This document shows, piece by piece, positions 1 through 7,809 of a stretch of DNA of 39,522 nt. This stretch comes from Bacillus sp. UNC41MFS5 (GTDB lineage Bacteria; Bacillota; Bacilli; Bacillales_B; DSM-18226), in the NCBI RefSeq assembly GCF_000686805.1, contig NZ_JMLP01000029.1:1-39522 (forward strand), given 5' to 3'. The stretch's first letter is position 1; every line of letters begins with the position of its first letter. A program made the translations under genes and the position numbers. The notes under the pieces are model-generated. The model saw only the letters and a program-made list of their open reading frames with translations, searched no databases and was not told where the DNA came from.

Positions 1-206
1 GAAACCGTCTTTCAGCTTTTCCTCATGAGAGGAAAAGGATTATCCGGTATTAGCACCGGTTTCCCGGTGTTATCCCAGTCTTACAGGCAGGTTGCCCACG
101 TGTTACTCACCCGTCCGCCGCTAGACTCCGAAGAGTCTCGCTCGACTTGCATGTATTAGGCACGCCGCCAGCGTTCGTCCTGAGCCAGGATCAAACTCTC
201 CAAGAA
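1..206 (-). rRNA. 16S ribosomal RNA, 5' end (partial)
   Basis: The reverse complement contains the universal 16S 5' segment AGAGTTTGATCCTGGCTCAG, followed by the V1-V2 region with a Bacillus-type GCGGACGGGTGAGTAACACG stretch. The mature 5' end is placed about 7 nt upstream of AGAGTTTGATC, at about position 206. The gene runs off the left edge of the window, so only about 200 nt are present. It is transcribed leftward, away from every other gene here. Confidence 0.97.
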
Positions 207-337
207 AGTTGATTAGCTCATTTGTTACGTTGGCTTATGTTCTTACTATTATAGAAGAAACACGATTGTTATTATTTGTTTGCACGATTTTGTTTGTTTA
301 GTTTTCAAAGAACAAACTCACTTCGGTAAGAAGCGAC

Positions 338-374
338 AAAAAATATTATACTATAATTCTCGCAAACAAGTCAA
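338..374 (-). promoter_or_regulatory. Sigma-A promoter of the rRNA operon
   Basis: On the minus strand, TTGACT (369-374) and TATAAT (345-350) are separated by 18 bp, and transcription should begin near 338. The transcript then has a leader of about 130 nt that includes the TTCTTTGAAAACTAAACAAA stretch seen ahead of Bacillus 16S genes, which is the boxA/processing region. A second TATAAT-like box near 250 has no convincing -35 and is not called. Confidence 0.75.
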
Positions 375-485
375 CACTATTTTAAAATTAGAATGTTAAT
401 TATTCGAAAATGTTTACTCGAAGAGAACTTTCTTATAGTACCATGTAAGTTACTCAAAGTTCAATGATAATTTTTTCCAATTAAC

Positions 486-522
486 TAAAAAGGGCTGTGA
501 TTCGCAAACCACAACAGCCCTT
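486..522 (-). terminator. Rho-independent terminator after the small kinase gene
   Basis: A stem of AAGGGCTGT (490-498) pairs with ACAGCCCTT (514-522). On the minus strand it is followed by a T-run (CCCTTTTTAG). It lies 18 bp past the stop codon of the 540-1109 gene and ends the spore-surface cluster before the rRNA promoter. Confidence 0.8.
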
Positions 523-539
523 ATGTCCTTTTATTTTTA

Positions 540-1109
540 TTATAACTTTATCTTTTTCCATTCCTCATATAAGGATGGGTTTAATTCCTTCACATGTCCT
601 AAGAACTCATCTAAATAACCAAGTTTTTTTAATCCAGTGAATAATTTGGTCGGGACAGACCTTACAGTAGTCATTGCCCTCTTGTGATCGATCACTTTAA
701 TTTCTCCCAGCTCATTAAAAAAAATGTGCCGAACCTCGGTGTCAAGTCTAGCAAAACCAACCTTTTTTAATTCTGCTAGCATGAATAATATCTTCATGAC
801 GATTAGTTTGGAAAGTTGCTTTTCCTTTTTTAAGTAGGCTTTTAGATTACCTCCATTCACCAATTCCATTACAATATAATTGGATCCATATTCATAGAGA
901 CGGGGGATAACGGAACTTGATTGTCCTATTTGTAGAGCATTTAACTCCTTTTTTTGATTGTCTTCATTAACATATACTTTGACACACTTCTCAGGTGACA
1001 ATTGAAATACGGACCCATCTGCACCTTTCCCAAGCATTGTAAAACCGTTCAAATCTTGTAATGATATTTTGCCCTTATTTTTGGCTGCTATTTTATCAAA
1101 ATCATTCAT
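540..1109 (-). CDS. Small protein-kinase-like protein (189 aa)
   Basis: A compact kinase fold of 189 aa, far shorter than a full Ser/Thr kinase and similar in size to the small RIO/Bud32-like kinases of Bacillus. Visible motifs are a glycine loop GKGADGSV (residues 27-34), the ATP-anchoring Lys44 in CVKVYV, a hinge MELVNGGNL, a catalytic-loop Asp in LDTEVRHIFF and a metal-binding-type Asp in VIDHKRA. The usual catalytic-loop Asn is His here, so activity is uncertain. The start follows AAAGGAGATTAGAA. It is the last gene of the cluster, 18 bp after the epimerase, so it may phosphorylate coat proteins or sugars. That role is inference. Confidence 0.75.
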   Translation of the reverse strand: MNDFDKIAAKNKGKISLQDLNGFTMLGKGADGSVFQLSPEKCVKVYVNEDNQKKELNALQIGQSSSVIPRLYEYGSNYIVMELVNGGNLKAYLKKEKQLSKLIVMKILFMLAELKKVGFARLDTEVRHIFFNELGEIKVIDHKRAMTTVRSVPTKLFTGLKKLGYLDEFLGHVKELNPSLYEEWKKIKL

Positions 1110-1127
1110 TTCTAATCTCCTTTTATT

Positions 1128-2054
1128 TCATTCGTCCTTCAATATCCCTTTATAATAGTTTAATGTTTCATTTAATCCTGTTTGCAAATCAAAGTCAGGT
1201 TTCCATGCCAAAAGATTCACAGCTTTGGTATTATCCAACCGACTGTAACGAATATCCCCTTCGCGTTCAGGCATAAGTATAGGTGATAGATTACTATTAG
1301 TTAGTGAAGTAATTATTTGAAATAGTTGGTTAATACTTGTCTTAGAATTTGTGCCGATATTAAAAATACCATTTGTCCCTTTTTCAATTGACAATACATT
1401 TGCACGCGCGACATCTTTCACATACACAAAATCTCTTGTTTGTTCGCCGTCTCCTAATATATGCGGGGCTTCACCATTAAGGACTTTCTTCAAAAAGATT
1501 GAGATGACCCCGCCTTCTCCAATAGAAGATTGGCGCGGTCCATAAACATTCGCATATCTAAGAATGGTGTAAGGAAGTTGAAAAAGTTGAAGAAAGGCCT
1601 GAATGTATAGTTCTGAAGTATATTTGCTAATTCCATAAAAGGATAGAGGCTGAACGGGGAATGTTTCCTTTATACTACAATCATCTTTTTCCCCATAAAT
1701 AGCACAAGACGAAGAAAATATGAACTTTTTGACCTTAAACTTATGTGAGCAGGTTAATAAACGAATCGTTCCTAGAATATTTTGGTTAGCATCCTCGACT
1801 GGATTTTTTACCGAGTAGGCAACATCTACTTGTGCCGCCAAGTGGATCACCACATCCGGTTTTTCTCTCGCAAAAACTTCCTCTATTTTGGGCGAAGAGA
1901 TGTCCATTTTAATGAATCGAACGTTGGGAGGGACAAATTCTCTATTCCCAGACCGTAAATTATCTACTACGATCGGTTCATAACCGGATTGAATTAATAA
2001 ATCGACAACATGAGAACCAATGAATCCAGCTCCCCCAGTAACGAGCACCTTCAT
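1128..2054 (-). CDS. NAD-dependent epimerase/dehydratase, UDP-glucose 4-epimerase type
   Basis: This is a 308-aa extended short-chain dehydrogenase/reductase of the GalE class. The N-terminal Rossmann motif is GGAGFIGSH (residues 7-15). The catalytic Ser is in the FSSSCAIYG stretch and the YxxxK pair is in FYGISK. The GalE-like VYGPRQ and GDGEQTRDFVYVKDVARA signatures follow. It should interconvert a nucleotide sugar at C4 in the cytoplasm, supplying the glycosyltransferase encoded two genes upstream. Neighbouring CotS-family and glycosyltransferase genes recall the B. subtilis ytcABC/cotS/cotSA spore-coat region, so a YtcB-like role in spore surface glycan is likely. The exact sugar cannot be read from sequence. 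Confidence 0.88.
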   Translation of the reverse strand: MKVLVTGGAGFIGSHVVDLLIQSGYEPIVVDNLRSGNREFVPPNVRFIKMDISSPKIEEVFAREKPDVVIHLAAQVDVAYSVKNPVEDANQNILGTIRLLTCSHKFKVKKFIFSSSCAIYGEKDDCSIKETFPVQPLSFYGISKYTSELYIQAFLQLFQLPYTILRYANVYGPRQSSIGEGGVISIFLKKVLNGEAPHILGDGEQTRDFVYVKDVARANVLSIEKGTNGIFNIGTNSKTSINQLFQIITSLTNSNLSPILMPEREGDIRYSRLDNTKAVNLLAWKPDFDLQTGLNETLNYYKGILKDE

Positions 2055-2161
2055 CTAGACCCACTACTCTCTTTTATTAAACTAAAAGATGATTGTCTAA
2101 TCTTTTCCATTCAACAATCTCCTAACATATATAAATACTTATTTAGACTTTGAAATCTTCA

Positions 2162-3235
2162 CTAATATAATCCCAGTTCTTTGCCCCAAACCTCTATTTT
2201 CTCGAGGTATCTCTTAAGGAGAGTGCTCTTACCTCCATCCAACACCTTTTGCAAATGACTAGAGAGCTTTTTTTCAAGCGTTCTCTGTAAATAGGCTTTT
2301 TTAAGAAGATTTAGTGGATCTTCATTAAAAGTTATTCCATATTTCAACATTTCTTGACAATAAACTTGCACACATTTTCTCCGAATCTCTTCTTCACTCT
2401 TCTGCCAATCTGAGCGAAAATCTATTAATAATTCGACCAGAACGACCAAATCATACCAGCATGGATAATGCTTCGCAGACTCCCAATCAATCAAACTAAC
2501 TTTCCAATTCTCCACATCATCATTGGCGTTTTCACAGCAAATATTGTGGACATGGAGGTCGCCATGGATGAGACATTGTCCGGTTTCAGTAATTTCCGGA
2601 AAAAAATTGGGCCCTTTTTTTAATATTTTTTTGATTATTTTATACCTTGGTCCTATCAATTCTTGTAAGTTAGGATCTTTCATTGCCAGTTCCAGGTTTT
2701 CCTTTGCCTTTTTAATTCCTTTAGTCCGTTCCTTTACCTTTTCCTCAGAATCAAAATAAGGAAGAGAGGAGTCAAATAGATCTGCATGCTTCAAAAATCG
2801 TTTATCAAATGTTATGGCATGAAATTTTGCCACCGTGGGGATAATTCGTTCCAAATGATTTGGAGCTAATTTTATTTGTCCACGTAACGGCTGCAAACAT
2901 TCAGTAAACATCCATGTTTCATTGCCATTAACGTTCGATTCCAACCAATACAATTGCGGTATAAACTCTTGATAAAGCTTATAGGCTTTTTGATACATAC
3001 TGATTTCCAACCGATGATTTTCTTTCAGCGGCTGTTTGTATATTTTAAGCACGATGGGAATGAACTCCCGTCCATCAGTTAGAATCAACTTCCAAATACT
3101 GGTCTTTTCACGAGTGTTTTTAAGGCATTCTATTCTTTCATCTACTAATTTTACTTTTTTATTAAGGACATTTTTTAGCTTTTCTTCCCAATCATATTGT
3201 TTCCAACAGCTTAAAACTTCTTCTAAACTATTCAA
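2162..3235 (-). CDS. CotS-family spore coat phosphotransferase-like protein
   Basis: A 357-aa protein of the aminoglycoside/choline phosphotransferase fold. It carries the Brenner motif HGDLHVHN around residue 224 and the metal-binding DWESAKHYPCWYDL segment. Length and motifs fit the CotS/CotI/YutH group of Bacillus coat proteins (CotS is about 351 aa). The translation start is a TTG preceded by AAGGAGGAACTTTCTAT. It sits 107 bp upstream of the epimerase gene and 30 bp downstream of the ATP-grasp gene. The catalytic residues are intact, so it may phosphorylate a small molecule or glycan used on the spore surface. The substrate is unknown. Confidence 0.8.
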   Translation of the reverse strand: MNSLEEVLSCWKQYDWEEKLKNVLNKKVKLVDERIECLKNTREKTSIWKLILTDGREFIPIVLKIYKQPLKENHRLEISMYQKAYKLYQEFIPQLYWLESNVNGNETWMFTECLQPLRGQIKLAPNHLERIIPTVAKFHAITFDKRFLKHADLFDSSLPYFDSEEKVKERTKGIKKAKENLELAMKDPNLQELIGPRYKIIKKILKKGPNFFPEITETGQCLIHGDLHVHNICCENANDDVENWKVSLIDWESAKHYPCWYDLVVLVELLIDFRSDWQKSEEEIRRKCVQVYCQEMLKYGITFNEDPLNLLKKAYLQRTLEKKLSSHLQKVLDGGKSTLLKRYLEKIEVWGKELGLY

Positions 3236-3265
3236 ATAGAAAGTTCCTCCTTCATTAATTATTTA

Positions 3266-4444
3266 TTACTGTCTTCCCCATAAATTTCGCAAATGGGAAA
3301 CAAAACTTCGAACAAATGGAAGTGGGTCATTCCAAGCAAAGAGAGCCTCAACTTTTTTTCCAGATAAGCTCTTTATCCACTCAAAGAATTTCATTTCCCC
3401 TTTTTTTTGTTTTTGGCGAAAGGAAAGAAAATCACGGACAAAGTAAACCCATTTGACCCCTTCTTTCTGTTCTGTCACTGGTGAGGGATTTTGCCCGGTA
3501 AGGGATAAATAATACAAGTGAGCCAAATTAACCCCACAAGCCATCGATAACGCTTGAGTTAAACCGATTCTTGAATTGATTTCAATAAATTTCAGTTTCC
3601 CATCTCTTGGGTCCCGTTTAAATTCGGAAATAGCTAAGCCTTTGAATTGAATATCTTTTAGAAATGTCGTAGCGAGTTGAATGGCTTCTTCGTCCCTAAT
3701 ACTAAGGGCAAGTGCTGTAGATCCAAAATGTGGGGGAAATTGATGTAATTTTTGATTCATCCACAAACCAACTAAATTCATATTTTCATCAAAAAATGTT
3801 TTCACAGAATAAATGCAATCCTCATTACCAGGGATGACTTCCTGGATCATGAGTTCACCGAATGGGCGGTAAAAAAGGTACTCTTCTCTCAATTTGGAAG
3901 GCTCTTCAACCACGATCGCTTTTTTATAGAGTCTATGATCGATATTTGTGCGAAAATGGGACGAATAAACTGGTTTTAAAATGCAAGGAAAAGTAACTTG
4001 ATCAATAATTTCCTCGAACTGCTCTTCGTTATTAATAGCGAATGTTTTTGGGCATGGCACATTTGATTTCAGCGCCAATTCGTATGTTAGTCTTTTGTCC
4101 AATACCGCTTCAACCAGTGTGTGTTTTGGTAATAGGAACCTATAGTAGTGTGAAAGAACAAATCTGTTTTTTGAAATAAACTGAACAAAGTCATCAGAAC
4201 CCGCATACAACACTGGCTTTTGTCCAATTCTTTGTGACAGTCTAGTAAGAAAAAGAATTAAAGCAGCTCCCTCACTCACTGGATTAGGACAAATTCCACA
4301 GTCGGCAAACCGAGTTTTACCAATTTCATATTTACCTCTTGTATCAAAGGCATATACTTTTATTCCTTGTTTCGCTAAACTCCTCACAATTCCGATCCCG
4401 GTCGCACTTAAATCAAGAACAACTGCAGGAACATCATGTCGCAT
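3266..4444 (-). CDS. ATP-grasp carboxylate-amine ligase-like protein
   Basis: A 392-aa protein with an N-terminal pre-ATP-grasp domain (VVLDLSATGIGIVRSLAKQG, residues 8-27), a central segment with KRLTYELALKSNVPCPKTF, and the ATP-binding part CILKPVYSSHF. The metal-binding end carries FKGLAISEFKRDPRDGKLKFIEINSR, where Glu-Phe and Glu-x-Asn are the expected ligands. This is the architecture of ATP-grasp amide-bond-forming enzymes such as D-aspartate ligases. The start is well supported by GAAAGGAGGAAAAAAGC. It lies 15 bp from the glycosyltransferase, so the genes are co-transcribed. A plausible job is adding an amino acid to a surface glycan, but the substrate is not evident. Confidence 0.78.
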   Translation of the reverse strand: MRHDVPAVVLDLSATGIGIVRSLAKQGIKVYAFDTRGKYEIGKTRFADCGICPNPVSEGAALILFLTRLSQRIGQKPVLYAGSDDFVQFISKNRFVLSHYYRFLLPKHTLVEAVLDKRLTYELALKSNVPCPKTFAINNEEQFEEIIDQVTFPCILKPVYSSHFRTNIDHRLYKKAIVVEEPSKLREEYLFYRPFGELMIQEVIPGNEDCIYSVKTFFDENMNLVGLWMNQKLHQFPPHFGSTALALSIRDEEAIQLATTFLKDIQFKGLAISEFKRDPRDGKLKFIEINSRIGLTQALSMACGVNLAHLYYLSLTGQNPSPVTEQKEGVKWVYFVRDFLSFRQKQKKGEMKFFEWIKSLSGKKVEALFAWNDPLPFVRSFVSHLRNLWGRQ

Positions 4445-4459
4445 GCTTTTTTCCTCCTT

Positions 4460-5761
4460 TCATAATAAAGATTGATAGATTTCTTCAATCCTTTGAACCA
4501 TGTTACTAACGGTTAAATGTTGTTGAGCAAATGCCAGTGCATTGTCCGCTACTTCTGTCCTTATTGATTTGTTTCGCAAAAGGAGCAATAACTTTTCAGC
4601 AAGTTGCTTGTAGTTAGCTGGTTCAACGATTAATCCTGAATAGTTATCTTTAATGATCTCTGGAATACCCCCACAATTGGTTGTAAGGATTGCCTGATTA
4701 CTAAACATTGCTTCGATAATAGAAATTGGCAGCGTATCACTTGTGGTTGGGAGAACATAAATGTCTGATTCACTTAACAATTTTGGTATGTCATTTCTGC
4801 TCCCTAAAAAGGTAATATTTTTTAATCTTAACTCTTTTACCTGCTTCTCAAGTTCTTGTCTCATTTCACCATCGCCGACAATCCTCACCTCTACATTTTT
4901 CAGATTGTCTTTTATCAGCGCTAACGCTTTAAATAAATACTTATGTCCTTTTCGAGGACGAAGGCGTGCAATACAGGTAATGACCGTTTTATTCCTACTT
5001 TTCTTTCGAAAATCCCCTCCACCAAAATCAATCCCTGTATAAACAGTGGTTATTTTATTTTCCTTTGCGCCTAAATTTCTTAGAATTGGGCGAAAGATAT
5101 CGCAAAGGACGATTACTTGATTGGCATTTTTTATGGCTTGTCTATCAATCGCTAAAAAATAGATTTCCTCAACTGAACCCTTTTCCATTAAGTTAAACTT
5201 TAATCTGTTTTGGGTCATAAATCCATGAGGCGTAAAAAGAAGCGGTTTTTGAAATGATTGATTAAGCATTCCTAGTATATTAGCTGTATATCGATCTTGT
5301 GCGTGGATAATATCGTATTGAGACAGATCAAAATTTTTTAACATCGTATAATAACTGGATAATTTGCTGATATTGTGTATAATTTTTTCATTATAACTGC
5401 CGTAACGATTGAGAAAAAATTGCTTGAACTCCTCAGAATATCGATCGCGTAATGCCTTCATTTCCTCTGACGGAAAAGAGTTTAGTGCTATTACATCGAC
5501 ACTATGTCCTAAATTTTCTAAGCCAACTTTAAGGGTATTGATATATTTCTGCAAGCCACCGATCAATGGATATTCCCAAAATGTTGTGATTAATATATTT
5601 AATTTTTTGTTTTGAATTTTTGTTGTATGGAATTGCTCCCTATTTATTGCTTGTTCATGTTCAATAGGTTGATCGACCCCATAATATTGATCCAATGAAG
5701 AGATTAAATATGAAAAAATGGCCGGCATAAAAGGTTGGTCATTTGGTTGCTGATCTGTCAT
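4460..5761 (-). CDS. GT4-family glycosyltransferase, CotSA/YtcC-like
   Basis: A 433-aa GT-B retaining glycosyltransferase. After an N-terminal extension of about 50 residues come ILITTFWEYPLIGGLQKYI (the acceptor-domain G-G loop), then the donor-domain motifs TCIARLRPRKGHKYLFKA and LPTTSDTLPISIIEAMFSN, the GT4 Glu-x7-Glu region. The second ATG is chosen because GGAGGG stands 7-8 nt before it and because it forms an ATGA overlap with the stop of the upstream deacetylase gene. The ATG two codons earlier is too close to the Shine-Dalgarno. It probably builds a spore-surface glycan together with the epimerase. Confidence 0.88.
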   Translation of the reverse strand: MTDQQPNDQPFMPAIFSYLISSLDQYYGVDQPIEHEQAINREQFHTTKIQNKKLNILITTFWEYPLIGGLQKYINTLKVGLENLGHSVDVIALNSFPSEEMKALRDRYSEEFKQFFLNRYGSYNEKIIHNISKLSSYYTMLKNFDLSQYDIIHAQDRYTANILGMLNQSFQKPLLFTPHGFMTQNRLKFNLMEKGSVEEIYFLAIDRQAIKNANQVIVLCDIFRPILRNLGAKENKITTVYTGIDFGGGDFRKKSRNKTVITCIARLRPRKGHKYLFKALALIKDNLKNVEVRIVGDGEMRQELEKQVKELRLKNITFLGSRNDIPKLLSESDIYVLPTTSDTLPISIIEAMFSNQAILTTNCGGIPEIIKDNYSGLIVEPANYKQLAEKLLLLLRNKSIRTEVADNALAFAQQHLTVSNMVQRIEEIYQSLL

Positions 5762-6414
5762 TTCCATACCCTCCTAATGATTTCAAATGCTTCTCCATAT
5801 TCAACCCCAACCGTCATTCCTCTGATGCGCGCCAAATATCTCACACCATCATAGGAACGCGGATGTGGGAATGGTCTCATTTCTACATCATAATATTGGA
5901 GAGATTTGATTTTATCGTCGATGGTATCCGTAATATCCACAAAATAATTGGGTTTGAATTCTTTGTCGTTTGTATGTTGACTCCATTCACTTGAAGAAAC
6001 GGTTTCAAAACAAAGTATCTCCGCCGGCTTTTTTCCCGGCAATGGACGAGCAGCAGTTAACACGGCCTGAAACAATATTTGGTGGTCACGGTTGGTATCA
6101 CCATAATGATGGGTAAATATCATGGCAGGAGTATACTTTTCCAAGAGGTTCTCAATTGATTTGTTAATATCAACAAGCGGGATTGTTTCCAGTAATAAAT
6201 TTGGTAATTCCAGAAATAGAACCTCATCTACTCCTAAGTGTTTATTTGCCTTCAGCATGAATTCTTGTATATGATGCTCCTCTTTCTTCCGCCCCTTAGC
6301 AGCAATCACAGTAATGACTTTATAGCCATGATTAATTAACTTCTTAATGGTCCCTCCGCTCCCAAGAATCTCATCATCAGGATGAGCGGCAATCACTAAC
6401 ACATTCTCACTCAT
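5758..6414 (-). CDS. PIG-L family N-acetyl-sugar deacetylase
   Basis: A 218-aa LmbE/PIG-L deacetylase with the zinc-binding AHPDDE near the N terminus (residues 10-15) and the second metal motif HHYGDTNRDHQ (about residues 101-111). Members remove the acetyl group from N-acetylglucosaminyl compounds. BshB is the bacillithiol member, but the location in a coat-glycan cluster suggests a dedicated polysaccharide or glycolipid substrate. The start follows GAGGTGTTCTA. It is the first gene of the six-gene cluster and overlaps the glycosyltransferase start by 4 bp (ATGA), which implies translational coupling. Confidence 0.87.
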   Translation of the reverse strand: MSENVLVIAAHPDDEILGSGGTIKKLINHGYKVITVIAAKGRKKEEHHIQEFMLKANKHLGVDEVLFLELPNLLLETIPLVDINKSIENLLEKYTPAMIFTHHYGDTNRDHQILFQAVLTAARPLPGKKPAEILCFETVSSSEWSQHTNDKEFKPNYFVDITDTIDDKIKSLQYYDVEMRPFPHPRSYDGVRYLARIRGMTVGVEYGEAFEIIRRVWK

Positions 6415-6450
6415 TAGAACACCTCAACTCCAGTTAAAGTAGTTTTCTTG

Positions 6451-6490
6451 TAATTATATGTTGATAAGAAGCAGTCGATATGGACAAATA
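6451..6490 (-). promoter_or_regulatory. Candidate sporulation-type promoter of the coat-glycan cluster
   Basis: On the minus strand CATATAATTA (6451-6460) resembles the -10 of mother-cell sigma factors (SigE CATACA-T, SigK CATA-N3-TA). It lies about 35 nt upstream of the PIG-L start codon. The upstream -35 spacing is not ideal, so the call rests mostly on position and on the sporulation-like gene content. Confidence 0.25.
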
Positions 6491-6554
6491 TGATAATAAT
6501 GAAAAATAGGCATTTTTAAGAAGTTTTGACTATTTCCATCTACCCTGGATTTTC

Positions 6555-6584
6555 AATAAAAAAAACATATGCATTTCGCATACG
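6555..6584 (-). terminator. Hairpin terminator after the 55-aa gene
   Basis: On the minus strand a GTATGC/GCATAT stem with a GAAAT loop is followed by eight Ts (6557-6565). It lies about 60 bp past the stop of the 6643-6810 gene and upstream of the coat-glycan cluster. Confidence 0.55.
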
Positions 6585-6642
6585 CCCTCTAGAACTGGAT
6601 ATTTTATTCAAGGAAATATTCTAAAAAGCAACCCTTTTCTCA

Positions 6643-6810
6643 TTAGAATCTCGTTAACCTTTTCATGATGGCAGTTTTTCGTTCCTTATCCCTGATTCTG
6701 GTTAAATCTAGTGCATACTCATGTCCTTTATTTTTTGATTTTAAGATTTCTCTTATTGCATTTTTCACACTTTCTTCATCATCTGTAACCATTATCACCT
6801 TCCGCAGCAT
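6643..6810 (-). CDS. Small hypothetical protein (55 aa)
   Basis: An open frame of 55 codons begins MLRKVIMVTDDEESVKNA and ends MKRLTRF. It has a strong ribosome binding site (TTAGAGGTGAGGAAGA just before the ATG) and its own hairpin terminator downstream, which is why it is called despite its size. The protein is charged and predicted helical, with a basic C-terminal half and no membrane segment. I do not recognise a family. It follows the small membrane-protein gene by about 80 bp on the same strand, so the two may be one transcript. Confidence 0.5.
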   Translation of the reverse strand: MLRKVIMVTDDEESVKNAIREILKSKNKGHEYALDLTRIRDKERKTAIMKRLTRF

Positions 6811-6892
6811 TCTTCCTCACCTCTAAGTTTCATATAATTTTCTGGCTTCATTTACGGCCCTTTTTTAAAAAAGTCAGCAACTGAAGAGTTGA

Positions 6893-7090
6893 TTAAAGCC
6901 ACACAATTGGCCGTAATAATAAAGAAGCCAATAGGTACGAGAACAAAATGGCCTGAATATACTCTGATAAATTAAAGGAAAGATTATCAAATAAAACAGG
7001 GAAAACAGCGATTATAATAAATATCTCCACAGCAACAACGCACTGCAATAGTAACACCATTCCCCTTTTCAAAAACCGAACTAATTTCAT
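6893..7090 (-). CDS. Small two-helix membrane protein (65 aa)
   Basis: The product starts MKLVRFLKRG, a short basic head. It is followed by a hydrophobic helix (VLLLQCVVAVEIFIIIAVF), a short polar loop and a second hydrophobic stretch (IQAILFSYLLASLLL) ending VWL. The ATG at 7090 is preferred over the TTG five codons upstream because GAGGGG precedes it at proper spacing and lies inside the longer reading. It is probably a small integral membrane protein of unknown function. No family is recognised. Confidence 0.5.
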   Translation of the reverse strand: MKLVRFLKRGMVLLLQCVVAVEIFIIIAVFPVLFDNLSFNLSEYIQAILFSYLLASLLLRPIVWL

Positions 7091-7511
7091 TGGCGCCCCT
7101 CGCAATCTATTAATCCTGAAATGAAAAATTTATTCAAATTTGTTCCTCCACAATCCTGCCCGTTAATTGAACAACTTAGAGCTTCGTTTCACTTTCTAAT
7201 AATTCCTTCTCTTATTCAAGAATATGGCCCTTTAATGGAACACGATTGGCGATTTTAAACATTTATTACTCCAGTAAAGGTCTATGATCGGAATGAAAAA
7301 AAGATGTTATTTAAGATTATGAATATTTCTAGTTGCATAATACTTATTCTCAGCAATTAAAAGCCCATCAGATAAATCTGATGGGTTCAGAGTGTAGACA
7401 AACCCCTTTTTCAAAAAGTTATCTGAAGAAAAAGGGGTCTTGTTACTTTTTTAGTTACATATTTGGTTATTATCTTGAGAAAAAACACCATATATTGATG
7501 ATTTATTAACT
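7091..7511. other. Non-coding stretch with repeats and hairpins
   Basis: No supportable gene. It holds two degenerate 31-bp repeats (7142-7172 and 7211-7241). It also holds a perfect 10-bp hairpin CCCATCAGAT/ATCTGATGGG (7364-7385) and a second hairpin whose arms are CCCCTTTTT and AAAAAGGGG (about 7402-7438). The segment TTCAGAGTGTAGACAAAC between the hairpins recalls the ends of IS1182-type elements in Bacillus, but no transposase remains and that link is only a memory-based guess. Confidence 0.4.
7142..7241 (-). repeat. Two copies of a degenerate 31-bp intergenic repeat
   Basis: Read on the minus strand, 7142-7172 begins GTTCAATTAACGGGC and 7211-7241 begins GTTCCATTAAAGGGC. Both continue into an ATTnTTGA-like tail. 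They are direct repeats whose starts are 69 bp apart. Two further copies lie beyond the sr1 gene (8112-8191). Confidence 0.5.
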
Positions 7512-7541
7512 ATAAAAACCGTTCTCAACATGTGAGAACGG
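7512..7541 (-). terminator. SR1 transcript terminator
   Basis: A perfect stem CCGTTCTCA (7519-7527) / TGAGAACGG (7533-7541) with a 5-nt loop is followed on the minus strand by TTTTT. It lies 27 bp after the SR1P stop codon and would end the SR1 RNA. Confidence 0.8.
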
Positions 7542-7567
7542 ATTTTATAGTATTGATTTATCTTGAA

Positions 7568-7690
7568 TTATTTAGAAGCCTTCTTTTGTTTTTTATCACA
7601 GCAAGTGCATTGTCCGTACAAAGTTGATACTTTCTCATTCTCAAAATGATCAATTGTGTTATTGCAAATTTGGCAAATGATAGTTCCCAT
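7568..7690 (-). CDS. sr1P: GapA-binding peptide SR1P
   Basis: A 40-aa peptide beginning MGTIICQICNNTIDHFENEK, with two CxxC-type pairs (CQIC and CTCC), then VSTLYGQC and a Lys-rich tail. This matches the B. subtilis SR1P peptide family (MGTIVCQ...GTI.HFEDEK...LYG.C). SR1P binds glyceraldehyde-3-phosphate dehydrogenase A and stabilises gapA mRNA, with effects on the RNase J1 interaction. The ATG follows AAAGGGGTTTTTCTA. The gene lies in the SR1 RNA, downstream of two CcpN-like operator sequences, so expression should be gluconeogenic. It is too short for routine ORF calling. Confidence 0.9.
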   Translation of the reverse strand: MGTIICQICNNTIDHFENEKVSTLYGQCTCCDKKQKKASK

Positions 7691-7772
7691 TAGAAAAACC
7701 CCTTTGTTTGAATTTTATAAGATAGACAATTTTAACCTCTTAAAATGTAAGCGATTTTTCTTTGTTGATATT

Positions 7773-7801
7773 ATAATAGTATGTCACATTTAATTTGTCA
7801 A
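7773..7801 (-). promoter_or_regulatory. Sigma-A promoter of sr1
   Basis: On the minus strand TTGACA (7796-7801) and TATTAT (7773-7778) are separated by exactly 17 bp. A CcpN-type box fills most of the spacer and a second lies just upstream of the -35, an arrangement suited to repression. Confidence 0.8.
7778..7788 (-). promoter_or_regulatory. CcpN operator site, promoter-overlapping
   Basis: TGTGACATACT on the minus strand is a full match to the published CcpN consensus TRTGHYATAYW (from memory). It overlaps the -10 and spacer of the sr1 promoter. Confidence 0.75.
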
Positions 7802-7809
7802 CCGTAAAT

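Larger units (their letters stand above)
7512..7767 (-). ncRNA. sr1: SR1 dual-function small RNA (also the sr1P mRNA)
   Basis: A compact transcription unit of about 255 nt runs from a strong sigma-A promoter to a strong terminator and contains only the SR1P reading frame. In B. subtilis SR1 (about 205 nt) pairs with ahrC mRNA and also encodes SR1P. The base-pairing region cannot be tested here, so the antisense role is inferred from homology of the encoded peptide and from the CcpN-type promoter. The 5' end is estimated from the -10 box. Confidence 0.75.

Noticed and set aside
225..270. Second rRNA promoter with TATAAT near 250
   Set aside because: No acceptable -35 at 16-18 bp. The stretch fits the leader/processing region of the 16S transcript.
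7364..7441. IS1182-type element end
   Set aside because: Only hairpins and a remembered sequence resemblance. There is no transposase, terminal repeat pair or target duplication to support it as a feature.
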